From: an uncultured Brevibacterium sp.
Lineage (GTDB): Bacteria; Actinomycetota; Actinomycetes; Actinomycetales; Brevibacteriaceae
Direction of reading: 5' to 3'
DNA length: 8,533 nucleotides
Assembly (NCBI GenBank): GCA_943914815.1
Contig: CALUDL010000073.1
Span: 1 to 8,533 of the forward strand
In this document: in pieces, positions 1 through 6,300 of the stretch
Layout of the letters: each line of letters starts with the position of its first letter
Numbering within the stretch: the stretch's first letter is position 1
The notes under the pieces: generated by a model
Databases searched by the model: none
Seen by the model: only the letters and a program-made list of their open reading frames with translations
What the model was told of the DNA's origin: nothing
Program-made: the position numbers and the translations under genes

Positions 1-1293
1 GTCCTCGCGATTAAGGACATGGCTGGTCTGTTGCGCCCTGCAGCAGCCAAGAAGCTGGTTGCAGCGCTTCGTTCCAACTTCGACCTGCCGGTCCACGTTC
101 ACACCCACGACACTGCTGGCGGACAACTGGCCACGCTCATCGCAGCGGCTGAAGCCGGAGCAGACGCCGTGGATGCAGCCAGCGCATCGATGGCCGGAAC
201 AACCAGCCAGCCTTCGTTGTCAGCGCTGGTCGCCGCGTTTGAAAACACCGAACGCGACACCGGTTTGAACCTGCGTAACGTTGAGGACCTCGAACCGTAC
301 TGGGAAAGCGTTCGCAACGTTTACAAGCCATTTGAATCGGGACTCCCTGGACCTACCGGACGTGTGTACAAGCACGAAATTCCGGGTGGGCAGCTCTCCA
401 ACCTGCGCCAGCAAGCAAATGCTCTGGGGCTGGGTGAGAAGTTCGAAGAAATTGAAGACTTCTACGCTGCAGCGGACAAGATCCTCGGCCACCTCGTGAA
501 GGTGACACCTTCTTCGAAGGTTGTGGGTGACTTGGCCCTGCACATGGTCGCAGTGGGCGCAGATCCTGAAGACTTCGCTGAGAACCCGCAGAACTACGAC
601 ATCCCAGACTCTGTTGTCGGATTCCTCAGCGGCGACCTCGGCGACCCTCCAGGCGGATGGCCAGAGCCCTTCCGCACTAAGGCGCTGGAAGGACGCACGC
701 ACAAGGCACCTGCGAGCGAACTTGCACCTAGCGACTCCAAGCTTTTGGACGAACCCGGTGAAGTCCGCCGTGACACTCTTAACCGTCTGCTCTTCCCGCA
801 GCCGGCCAAGGAGTTCCTCAACATGCGCGACACTTACGGCGACCTTTCGGTCCTCAACACCACCGAATACTTGTACGGTATGTCAGAGGGCGAAGAGCAC
901 GCCGTTGTCATCGACAAGGGTAAGGCCCTGTTGCTGGGCATCCAGGCGATTGGTGCGGCAGACGAGCGCGGTATGCGCACCGTCATGTGCACGCTTAACG
1001 GCCAGTTGCGACCACTGTCGGTGCGCGATGAATCCATCAAGGTTGACGTTGCGGCAGCAGAACGCGCCGACGCTTCCAACCCTGGCCACGTGGCCAGCCC
1101 GTTTGCCGGTGTTGTCACCCTTCAGGTGAAGGAAGGCGACGAAGTCAAGGCTGGTCAGACAGTTGCCACGATCGAGGCTATGAAGATGGAAGCCTCAATC
1201 ACCAGCCACATCGATGGAACGGTCTCCCGCTTGGCGATTGGCCCAGTCGCTCAGCTTGAAGGTGGAGATCTAGTCGTTGTGATCGATGGCTAA
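1..1293 (+). CDS. pyc: Pyruvate carboxylase, C-terminal part (5' end outside window)
   Basis: Biotin enzyme that carboxylates pyruvate to oxaloacetate in the cytoplasm (anaplerosis). The frame is open from base 1, so the gene enters from the left; 430 codons are visible of a family length near 1,130. Seen here: the end of the carboxyltransferase TIM barrel with the KDMAGLL segment (Lys codon 13-15) and an HTHD motif (His codons 100-102 and 106-108). The Lys-to-His spacings of 29 and 31 residues match, from memory, the carbamylated Lys and two metal-binding His of Rhizobium etli pyruvate carboxylase. A conserved linker domain follows, then a biotinyl domain with the EAMKM motif (biotin-accepting Lys codon 1183-1185). 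The biotin carboxylase domain is not visible, so oxaloacetate decarboxylase alpha is the formal alternative, but KDMAGLL plus C-terminal biotinyl order fits pyruvate carboxylase. The stop TAA overlaps the def start. Confidence 0.95.
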   Translation, partial: VLAIKDMAGLLRPAAAKKLVAALRSNFDLPVHVHTHDTAGGQLATLIAAAEAGADAVDAASASMAGTTSQPSLSALVAAFENTERDTGLNLRNVEDLEPYWESVRNVYKPFESGLPGPTGRVYKHEIPGGQLSNLRQQANALGLGEKFEEIEDFYAAADKILGHLVKVTPSSKVVGDLALHMVAVGADPEDFAENPQNYDIPDSVVGFLSGDLGDPPGGWPEPFRTKALEGRTHKAPASELAPSDSKLLDEPGEVRRDTLNRLLFPQPAKEFLNMRDTYGDLSVLNTTEYLYGMSEGEEHAVVIDKGKALLLGIQAIGAADERGMRTVMCTLNGQLRPLSVRDESIKVDVAAAERADASNPGHVASPFAGVVTLQVKEGDEVKAGQTVATIEAMKMEASITSHIDGTVSRLAIGPVAQLEGGDLVVVIDG

Positions 1294-1780
1294 TCGCACG
1301 ATTCGGACGTTTGGGGATCCGGTTCTGCGCACAGTGTGTGAACCGGTGACCCAGTTCGGTGAGTCAACCGTAGCGCTTGCTCAAGACTTGTTGGACACCG
1401 CGGCGCCAGAAGGTCGCGCCGCGGTGGCCGCCCCGCAGATCGGGGTGGCTGTGCGCGCGTTTGGGTATGACCTGCACGGTCGCAGGGGAGTGGTTTTCAA
1501 TCCCGAGGTCGTCACTCGTGGCGAGCGTCGCGATATTGACGAGGGTTGTTTGTCAGTGCCCGGCTTGTTTTTCCCAACGCCTCGCTATGAGTTTGCGACC
1601 GTTCACGGGGTGAATGAACACGGGCAACCCGTTGAGATTTCCGGCGACGGTGTCTTTGCGCAGATGCTGCAACACGAAACCGATCACCTGAACGGTGTTG
1701 TCTACGTTCAAACTCTTCCGTCGGATCGGCGCAAGGAAGCCATGCGCCAGATCCGTCAGTCTGACTGGTTTATGAAGTAG
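1286..1780 (+). CDS. def: Peptide deformylase
   Basis: Metalloenzyme that removes the formyl group from the initiator Met of nascent proteins. The 164 residues are a usual length. Motif 2 is EGCLSVPG (residues 86-93, metal ligand Cys88). Motif 3 is QHETDHLNG (129-137), giving the HExxH ligands His130 and His134 and catalytic Glu131. Motif 1 ends in VAAPQIG (47-53), but the two glycines usually seen before it are Arg44 and Ala46. The ATG lies inside the end of pyc with an 8-bp overlap (1286-1293). No well-placed Shine-Dalgarno is visible; a GGTGGAG (1261-1267) is rather far upstream, so translation may be coupled to pyc. It converges on the aminotransferase with 13 bp between stop codons. Actinobacteria often carry several deformylase paralogues, so this may not be the only one. 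Confidence 0.95.
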   Translation: MANRTIRTFGDPVLRTVCEPVTQFGESTVALAQDLLDTAAPEGRAAVAAPQIGVAVRAFGYDLHGRRGVVFNPEVVTRGERRDIDEGCLSVPGLFFPTPRYEFATVHGVNEHGQPVEISGDGVFAQMLQHETDHLNGVVYVQTLPSDRRKEAMRQIRQSDWFMK

Positions 1781-1799
1781 TCGCGAATCTGCTCTACTT
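1775..1799. repeat. Short inverted repeat across the def/aminotransferase stop codons
   Basis: AAGTAG (1775-1780) and CTACTT (1794-1799) are perfect inverted copies separated by 13 nt; each is the last Lys codon plus TAG of the two convergent genes. Six base pairs without a T tract is weak evidence for a bidirectional terminator, and I see no better one at this junction. Confidence 0.25.
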
Positions 1800-3026
1800 G
1801 TCCGCCTGTTCTGCCACAGCCAGGCGTACGCATGCGATGAGCCCTTCCATCGCCACCTCGAGTTCTTCCAGCGTAGGCATGGATGGTGCCAGGCGAATAA
1901 CCGAGTCTGTTGGGTCCTCACCGTGCGGGTGGGTTGAGCCAGCTGGTGTGAGTTTGACTCCTGCCTGGCCGGCAAGTTCAACTGTGCGGGTCGCAGTTCC
2001 GTTAGGCACGGTCAGAGTGATGAAGTAGCCACCGTGGGGTTTGGTCCACGAAACATCTTCAACATTCCCCAGGTCACGGTCCAGGATCTTCTCCGCCAGC
2101 TCAAACTTTGGCTGGAGGATCGCTGCGTGTGCCTGCATGTGGTCGCGCACACCTTGAGCATCACGGAAGAACCGGGCGTGGCGTAGGTGGTTGATCTTGT
2201 CAGGTCCGATGCACGTGGGGGAGAGGCACGCTTCGTACCACTCCATGTTCTGTTGTGAAGACCCGATAAACGCCACACCTGCGCCTGCTTGAGTGATCTT
2301 TGAGGTGGAAGCGAAGATCCACACCCGGTTGGGGTGGCCAGCTTTGCTGCACACGTCCAGAATGTCCAGAACGGGCGCTTGGTCGTTTTCACCCAAGTGG
2401 TGCAGTGCGTAAGCGTTGTCCCACAGAAGCTTAAAGTCAGGTGCCGCCGGAAGCTCAGCAAGCGCTTTGGCTCGTTCAGGCGAGACATTGACACCTGTGG
2501 GGTTCGAATATGCGGGAACCACCCACATGCCTTTCACGTCTTCGCGCTTGGTGTATTCGGCCACCTGTTCGAGTACTGGACCTTCAGAGTCCATGTCGAT
2601 GGGAATCAGTTCAAATCCCAGACTCTCAGCGAGTCTAAAGTGACGGTCATAACCAGGAACGGGGCACAGAACTGCGCGCTTTTGACCGGCCCATGCAGTA
2701 CCGTCCGGCGAGTCGTGTAGGAGGTGGAACTGCAGGATCTGGCTCATGAGCACAAGCGAGGAGTTCCCTTGTGCGTACAACTGTGCGGTTGGTACGCGTA
2801 GAAGAGGGGAGAAGATCTCACGAAGTTCCGTCAAGCCCTTCAACCCACCGTAGTTTCGGGTGTCAACGCCGTCTGCCGAGGTGGCGGTTTCGTTGGTGAC
2901 GTTGGTCAGCAGGTCAGCAGAAAGATCGAGCTGCTCAGTCGATGGTTTTCCGCGTGTGATGTCTAGGGACAGTCCGCGTTCTTTGAACGCTGTGTATTCT
3001 GCTTGGGCTTGTGCCAGATTTTCCAT
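1794..3026 (-). CDS. aspT: PLP-dependent aminotransferase, AspT-like (subgroup Ic aspartate aminotransferase)
   Basis: Fold-type I aminotransferase of the family that includes Corynebacterium glutamicum AspT (Aminotran_MocR-like); it most likely interconverts aspartate/2-oxoglutarate and oxaloacetate/glutamate, though alanine or another amino acid cannot be excluded. Using the ATG at 3026 it has 410 residues. Visible landmarks: TRGKPS near 24-29, NYGGLKG (58-64), SNPTG (174-178), WDNAY (202-206, PLP-binding Asp203), and STSKITQAGAG with the Schiff-base Lys243 (codon 2298-2300), then SVIRLAPSMP near the C-terminus with the substrate-carboxylate Arg. I prefer this start to an in-frame ATG at 3077 because AGGG (3034-3037) lies 7 nt upstream, family homology begins near MENLAQAQ, and the longer form would overlap the divergent gene's start. 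Its product fits with oxaloacetate made by the nearby Pyc. Confidence 0.88.
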   Translation of the reverse strand: MENLAQAQAEYTAFKERGLSLDITRGKPSTEQLDLSADLLTNVTNETATSADGVDTRNYGGLKGLTELREIFSPLLRVPTAQLYAQGNSSLVLMSQILQFHLLHDSPDGTAWAGQKRAVLCPVPGYDRHFRLAESLGFELIPIDMDSEGPVLEQVAEYTKREDVKGMWVVPAYSNPTGVNVSPERAKALAELPAAPDFKLLWDNAYALHHLGENDQAPVLDILDVCSKAGHPNRVWIFASTSKITQAGAGVAFIGSSQQNMEWYEACLSPTCIGPDKINHLRHARFFRDAQGVRDHMQAHAAILQPKFELAEKILDRDLGNVEDVSWTKPHGGYFITLTVPNGTATRTVELAGQAGVKLTPAGSTHPHGEDPTDSVIRLAPSMPTLEELEVAMEGLIACVRLAVAEQADK

Positions 3027-3075
3027 GTTAAAACCCTGACTTTCGTGATCTTCTATATTCACTATCCTAAGCATC
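3027..3075. promoter_or_regulatory. Divergent promoter region, aminotransferase / EEP protein
   Basis: These 49 bp must hold the start signals of both divergent genes. On the + strand TATCCT (3063-3068) sits 7 nt before the EEP ATG at 3076, the spacing expected for a -10 box of a leaderless mRNA, and no Shine-Dalgarno is present. On the - strand TAGGAT (3069-3064) or TATAGA (3057-3052) could be the -10 box of the aminotransferase gene, giving a short leader with AGGG at 3037-3034. No convincing -35 hexamer is visible for either, so exact start sites are uncertain. Confidence 0.4.
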
Positions 3076-4053
3076 ATGCTTCATGCGTTACGACGCCCCT
3101 CGGTGATTTTCGGTGCCGGTCTTGGGCTTCTAGTGAGCTTGCTGTGTTTCTTCCCCGCAGTTTTCAGCCTTCACACCGTTACTGGGTTCGTTCACTTTAC
3201 TGCTATGCGGCCGTTTGCGCTGGCCACAGTGGGTGCCGCAATGCTGGTTGGTTTCTTTTTGTGGCTGTTGTTCCGGTCTCCCATGTTGCTTTCGATGCTC
3301 GTGGTTGTGGCGCTGTTTACGGCGGGTGTGGGTGTCCAGTGGGCGTCAAAAGGTTTGCGTAATTCGGCCGAGGTGGCAGCACCTTCTGAGGAGTCTCTCA
3401 TCGTGGTAAGTGCGAATGTGTTGATTGGAAACGATTCGTACGACCGGTTGTTTCAGCGGATTCGTAATACAGATGCTGACATTGTCGCGATGCAAGAAGC
3501 TGCTCATACGACTGTTGATGAGAAGCTAGAGAAGTACGGGTTAACCGAAGAATACGTAGTCACCCCTGAGACCCCAACTGCGTCACCTACGGACGCCGAT
3601 TCGTTGTTACTGGTGAAGCACCATTTAGAGCCCCAGATTATTGACGCACGCACCTTGCCGTTTGCCACGGCGGGTGTTCGTACTTCATTCGGTGAAGTGT
3701 ACTCGGTTCATGCCCATGCGCCCGTACAACGCACGGTTGATCAGCGTAATTGGGCTCGAAGTGTCAAGACTGAGCGTGACTTGTGTGAGCATGCGACCTT
3801 GCTCGCTGGGGACTTTAACGCAACCACTGATTCCCCACTGATGCGGACCGGTCGGTGTGTCGATGCCGCTGATGAACTCAAGATGGGAGCCCGGGGGAGT
3901 TGGCCGTCGTCGTGGTCGAGTCTGTTAGGCGCACGGATCGACCACCACCTGTACAACCCCGCTGTTCTCACCCCGTATAAGGGTGAAATGTTCGAGGTTG
4001 ACGGGAGCGATCACCGCGGTCTGGAATTTTCGTATACGGTGCAGGGGAACTGA
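3076..4053 (+). CDS. Membrane-anchored endonuclease/exonuclease/phosphatase (EEP) family protein
   Basis: The 325-residue protein has about three N-terminal hydrophobic helices (roughly 10-30, 46-66, 70-88), which should place the C-terminal domain (from about 107) outside the cell. That domain has the DNase I-like EEP landmarks in order: SANV (Asn114), MQEA (Glu141), VHAHAP (His212/214), GDFNATTDS (Asp246, Asn248), ARIDH (Asp289) and GSDHRGL (Asp312, His313), so the metal-dependent phosphodiesterase centre appears complete. The substrate cannot be told; family members act on nucleic acids, phosphoinositides or sphingomyelin, and actinobacterial membrane forms are mostly uncharacterised. The ATG is the first possible start after an in-frame TGA at 3046-3048. 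It lacks a Shine-Dalgarno and is probably translated leaderless. Its stop overlaps the methyltransferase start by one base. Confidence 0.85.
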   Translation: MLHALRRPSVIFGAGLGLLVSLLCFFPAVFSLHTVTGFVHFTAMRPFALATVGAAMLVGFFLWLLFRSPMLLSMLVVVALFTAGVGVQWASKGLRNSAEVAAPSEESLIVVSANVLIGNDSYDRLFQRIRNTDADIVAMQEAAHTTVDEKLEKYGLTEEYVVTPETPTASPTDADSLLLVKHHLEPQIIDARTLPFATAGVRTSFGEVYSVHAHAPVQRTVDQRNWARSVKTERDLCEHATLLAGDFNATTDSPLMRTGRCVDAADELKMGARGSWPSSWSSLLGARIDHHLYNPAVLTPYKGEMFEVDGSDHRGLEFSYTVQGN

Positions 4054-4781
4054 TGGTCCGGCCAAAGATCACGAATCGACTTCATGGGCGCAACTTTGGT
4101 CAGTCTCCTCACGCGTATGACCGATTTCGCCCTGGTTATCCCCACGAAGCGCTTGATATGTGTGTGAATGCAACGCCGGGCCCACGCGTGATCGACGTGG
4201 GTGCAGGGACTGGCAAATTCAGCACGGCATTGCGCGATCGTGGCCTGGACGTTGTGGCGATCGATCCAGACACCTCGGCCTTGGAGCTAAACCCTTGCCA
4301 ATCACTGGTAGGCACAGGCGAGGATATTCCAGTTCCTGACGTGAGCTTCGACATGGTGACGTTTGCTCAATCATGGCACTGGGTTGACCCAGAATTGGCC
4401 ATTCACGAATGCGCCAGGGTGTTAGTGCCTGGGGGAGTAGTTGCAATTCTGATTAACCAGTTGGACGTTTCGCACGACTGGGTCATGCGGATCGCGCGAA
4501 TCATTCACGCGGGCGACGTGTATCGAGAGGAATGGCGCCCCAAACTGGGTGATGCCTTTGGGGACGTTGAGGCTCATGTGTTCCCGTTTGCGCAAGAAGT
4601 CACCTTTGACGAGGTGGTGGGGCTCGCGTCTACGCGGTCGTATTGGTTGCGTTCGGAAAAACAGCAACGCGATCGGATCGTGAGTAATTTGCGCGATTAC
4701 TTGTTCCGTGAGAATCCCATGGGGGAGACCTTGCAGTTGCCCTATGTGTGTCTCACCTACGTGGCGAAGTTAAATGAATAA
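4053..4781 (+). CDS. Class I SAM-dependent methyltransferase
   Basis: The 242-residue protein has a Rossmann-type methyltransferase core: motif I VIDVGAGTG (46-54) for SAM binding, the acidic residue ending strand 2 in AIDPD (69-73), SFDMVTFAQSWHWVD (98-112) covering motif II, and ARVLVPGGVV (121-130) for motif III. This is the Methyltransf_11/UbiE-like type, with FGQSPHAYDRFRPGYP (15-30) as the usual N-terminal lead-in. The methyl acceptor is not evident; members of this group range from small-molecule and quinone enzymes to uncharacterised proteins. Its ATG overlaps the EEP stop (TGATG) and AGGGG (4043-4047) lies 5 nt before it, so the two genes are almost certainly co-transcribed and translationally coupled. 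Transcription probably ends at the hairpin beginning within its stop codon. Confidence 0.85.
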   Translation: MVRPKITNRLHGRNFGQSPHAYDRFRPGYPHEALDMCVNATPGPRVIDVGAGTGKFSTALRDRGLDVVAIDPDTSALELNPCQSLVGTGEDIPVPDVSFDMVTFAQSWHWVDPELAIHECARVLVPGGVVAILINQLDVSHDWVMRIARIIHAGDVYREEWRPKLGDAFGDVEAHVFPFAQEVTFDEVVGLASTRSYWLRSEKQQRDRIVSNLRDYLFRENPMGETLQLPYVCLTYVAKLNE

Positions 4782-4827
4782 AGTTCGGGTAAGGAAGTAT
4801 CCCTACCCGAACTTTATAGAGCGCTCT
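4778..4827. terminator. Bidirectional terminator hairpin between methyltransferase and hsp20
   Basis: A perfect 14-bp inverted repeat (4778-4791 with 4804-4817) surrounds a 12-nt loop in which GGA/TCC can pair further. It overlaps the methyltransferase stop codon and lies about 30 nt after the hsp20 stop on the other strand, between convergent genes. Both sides are T-rich just beyond or at the end of the stem (CTTTAT on the + side, CTTTATTCATTT on the - side). A second 10-bp palindrome, AGAGCGCTCT (4818-4827), followed by TTATCT, adds to the + direction. Confidence 0.75.
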
Positions 4828-4847
4828 TTATCTAAGCGACGCTGTTG

Positions 4848-5297
4848 TTAGGCTTCCACGTTGGAAGAGCCTGGGTTGACTGCAGCGTCTGCCGAGGTGG
4901 TGTTACCGCTGTGCGAGATCGAAATCTTGCGTGGCTTGGCTTCTTCCGAGACGGGGATGGTGAGTGTCAGAACACCGTCTTTGAAGTCTGCAACGATACG
5001 GTCTACAGCAATCCGGTTGCCCAGGGTGAGCTGACGAGCAGCTGTGCCAGTTGGGCGTTCGCGGGTGAGCCATTCGATTCCGTCGCTGACTTCAGCGTCA
5101 CGTTCTGCACGCACTGTCAGGGTGCGGTCTTCAACGTCAACGTCGATGCTTTCTGGGCGAACACCTGGCATGTCGATGCGTGCCACGTAGTTCTCGCCGT
5201 CACGGAAGAGGTCCATGGGCAGTGCAGCCGAGTTGCTACGGGTAACTTCAGAGATGAAGCGGTCAATGTCACGGAGTGGGTCAAAGCGAGTAGCCAT
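4848..5297 (-). CDS. hsp20: Small heat-shock protein, Hsp20/alpha-crystallin family
   Basis: ATP-independent holdase chaperone of 149 residues, a usual bacterial length. A short N-terminal arm starts MATRFDPLRDIDRF; the alpha-crystallin domain spans about 26-128 with MDLFRDGENYVARIDMPGV (28-46) and the family signature A-x-F-K-D-G-V-L-T-L-T-I-P (103-115). The inter-dimer I-x-I motif is present (Ile125, Ile127 in KISIS) and a 21-residue Ser/Ala/Asn-rich tail follows. The start is supported by AAGGAAGGTGAT (5314-5303), close to a full anti-Shine-Dalgarno match, 5 nt before ATG. The upstream region carries an ECF-type GGAAT-N18-GTT promoter overlapped by a HAIR-like site, so it is probably heat/thiol-stress induced and HspR repressed, as reported for M. 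tuberculosis acr2 (Rv0251c). The long + strand frame opposite it is antisense shadow. Confidence 0.93.
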   Translation of the reverse strand: MATRFDPLRDIDRFISEVTRSNSAALPMDLFRDGENYVARIDMPGVRPESIDVDVEDRTLTVRAERDAEVSDGIEWLTRERPTGTAARQLTLGNRIAVDRIVADFKDGVLTLTIPVSEEAKPRKISISHSGNTTSADAAVNPGSSNVEA

Positions 5298-5330
5298 AGA
5301 AGATCACCTTCCTTGTTATGAACTCTGTAC

Positions 5331-5351
5331 ATTGAGCCTAACGCACTCAAC
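5331..5351. promoter_or_regulatory. HAIR-like HspR operator at the hsp20 promoter
   Basis: Read on the - strand it is GTTGAGT-N7-GCTCAAT against the HspR consensus CTTGAGT-N7-ACTCAAG: 11 of 14 arm positions agree and the 7-nt spacer is exact. It covers the -10 element and predicted start site of the GGAAT-N18-GTT promoter, where a bound repressor would block transcription. It is not a CIRCE element; the matching TTAGCACTC arm is absent. Confidence 0.6.
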
Positions 5352-5365
5352 TTTGAAAATATTCC
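5340..5365 (-). promoter_or_regulatory. SigR/SigH-type (ECF) promoter of hsp20
   Basis: On the - strand GGAAT (5365-5361), exactly 18 nt (5360-5343) and GTT (5342-5340) reproduce the GGAAT-N18-GTT consensus known for Streptomyces SigR and mycobacterial SigH/SigE promoters. Transcription would begin roughly 8-10 nt further on, leaving a leader of about 35 nt that contains the strong ribosome-binding site. Confidence 0.7.
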
Positions 5366-5491
5366 GCGCGAAAGTGAACTCTACGCAAAGTTCAGAGCAC
5401 AAAGGAGGCAGGCGAAAACACCTACTTAACATAATGTATATTATCGGCTAGCTGCCTAGACCTCGGTATGACGATGACGTAGTCGGTGTCT

Positions 5492-6265
5492 TTAGAGAAC
5501 CTGGTACGAAACCGAGATCACGCCACTGTTGTATCCGCCCACCGACTTCATTGCGGCGACAGAAAGATCCAAGCAACGGCCACTGATGTACGGCCCACGG
5601 TCGTTGATGCGAACCACAACTGATTTACCGTTAGCCTTGTTGGTCACTTTTACGCGACTGTTCATGGGAAGTGATTTGTGGGCTGCTGTCATAGCGTTTG
5701 CGTTGAAGCGCTCACCGCTAGCCGTGGGCCCACCGTTCGTGCCATCACCATTGCCGTACATGGATGCTTGACATGTTCCACCCTGGCCCGCGGCCTGTGT
5801 GTTGTGGGGCTTATTCGAGTCGTCTGCTGAACCACCCTCAGAGCCGTTTGAGCCCGATTCTGAGCTCTCGGATTCTTGTTTTGGTGCTTCCGCTTTTGCA
5901 ACAGAGACGGCCACCTTACTCTGTTTCTTGGCCTCTTTTTCGTGTTTCTTCACTTCAGTGACCTGCTCAGAGTCACTTTGAGGCAAAGCAAAATCGGGTT
6001 CGTAATATTCGTGAGTAGAAGCCTGCGCTTCAGCATCAGCGCTCGACTCCCCCTGGCCATTGTTGACCACACCAGCTACAGCGATCGTGGCGATTGCAGC
6101 CGTTGGGATCGCAATCGCCGCCATAACGGGTGCGCGTCGTCCAGCGGCCAGCACGCCTGCAGCTGATGCAGGCTCACCGTGACGGCCACCTGAAGACTTT
6201 CGGCGAGCAAACAGGTCTTTGAGTGAACCTTGCGTACCCGATTTTGGTGCAGAGTGCTTACCCAT
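5492..6265 (-). CDS. Anchored RlpA-like double-psi beta-barrel protein (possible lytic transglycosylase)
   Basis: The 257-residue protein has a basic cytoplasmic N-terminus (1-45), one membrane segment (about 46-67, starting after GRRAP), a charged Ser/Gly/Glu-rich linker (70-160) and a C-terminal RlpA-type double-psi beta-barrel (164-257). Visible barrel motifs: [13 protein letters not shown] (Glu185), TAAHKSLP (His196), VRINDRGPY (Asp222) and GRCLDLS. The Glu-His-Asp spacing (11 and 26) equals that of the residues described for Pseudomonas RlpA (E120, H131, D157, from memory), so an RlpA-like peptidoglycan cleavage is plausible. Cys165 and Cys231 could form a disulfide. It is not a lipoprotein and has no SPOR domain, unlike classical RlpA. 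The ATG has AAGGGA (6276-6271) 5 nt upstream and lies 35 nt after the Rpf-like gene, with which it shares its N-terminal module and probably its transcript. Confidence 0.88.
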   Translation of the reverse strand: MGKHSAPKSGTQGSLKDLFARRKSSGGRHGEPASAAGVLAAGRRAPVMAAIAIPTAAIATIAVAGVVNNGQGESSADAEAQASTHEYYEPDFALPQSDSEQVTEVKKHEKEAKKQSKVAVSVAKAEAPKQESESSESGSNGSEGGSADDSNKPHNTQAAGQGGTCQASMYGNGDGTNGGPTASGERFNANAMTAAHKSLPMNSRVKVTNKANGKSVVVRINDRGPYISGRCLDLSVAAMKSVGGYNSGVISVSYQVL

Positions 6266-6300
6266 ATATGTCCCTTAACAACTCTAAATACGTGCGCAAA

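Larger units (their letters stand above)
5298..5491. other. Intergenic region between RlpA-like gene and hsp20
   Basis: Besides the promoter and operator described separately, it contains an imperfect 10-bp inverted repeat (5346-5355 with 5386-5395, 9 of 10 paired), a TGAACT/AGTTCA repeat (5375-5380 with 5389-5394), and an AT-rich palindrome ATAATGTATATTAT-like stretch (5431-5444). No clear Rho-independent terminator follows the RlpA-like gene, so read-through into hsp20 is possible. No open frame of coding quality is seen. Confidence 0.5.

Noticed and set aside
220..702. 160-codon - strand frame inside pyc
   Set aside because: Antisense shadow of a highly conserved pyruvate carboxylase region.
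2334..2720. + strand frames opposite the aminotransferase
   Set aside because: Antisense shadows; the opposite strand has all expected PLP-enzyme motifs.
3027..3077. 17-residue N-terminal extension of the aminotransferase from an ATG at 3077
   Set aside because: It would cover the promoter region and overlap the divergent EEP start; the ATG at 3026 has AGGG at good spacing.
4845..5321. 158-codon + strand frame opposite hsp20
   Set aside because: Wholly antisense to a clear Hsp20 gene with strong ribosome-binding site and conserved motifs; its Cys/Val-rich translation has no family features.
5332..5350. CIRCE/HrcA operator at hsp20
   Set aside because: GAGTGC is present on the - strand, but the opposite TTAGCACTC arm and 9-bp spacing are missing; the HAIR pattern fits better.
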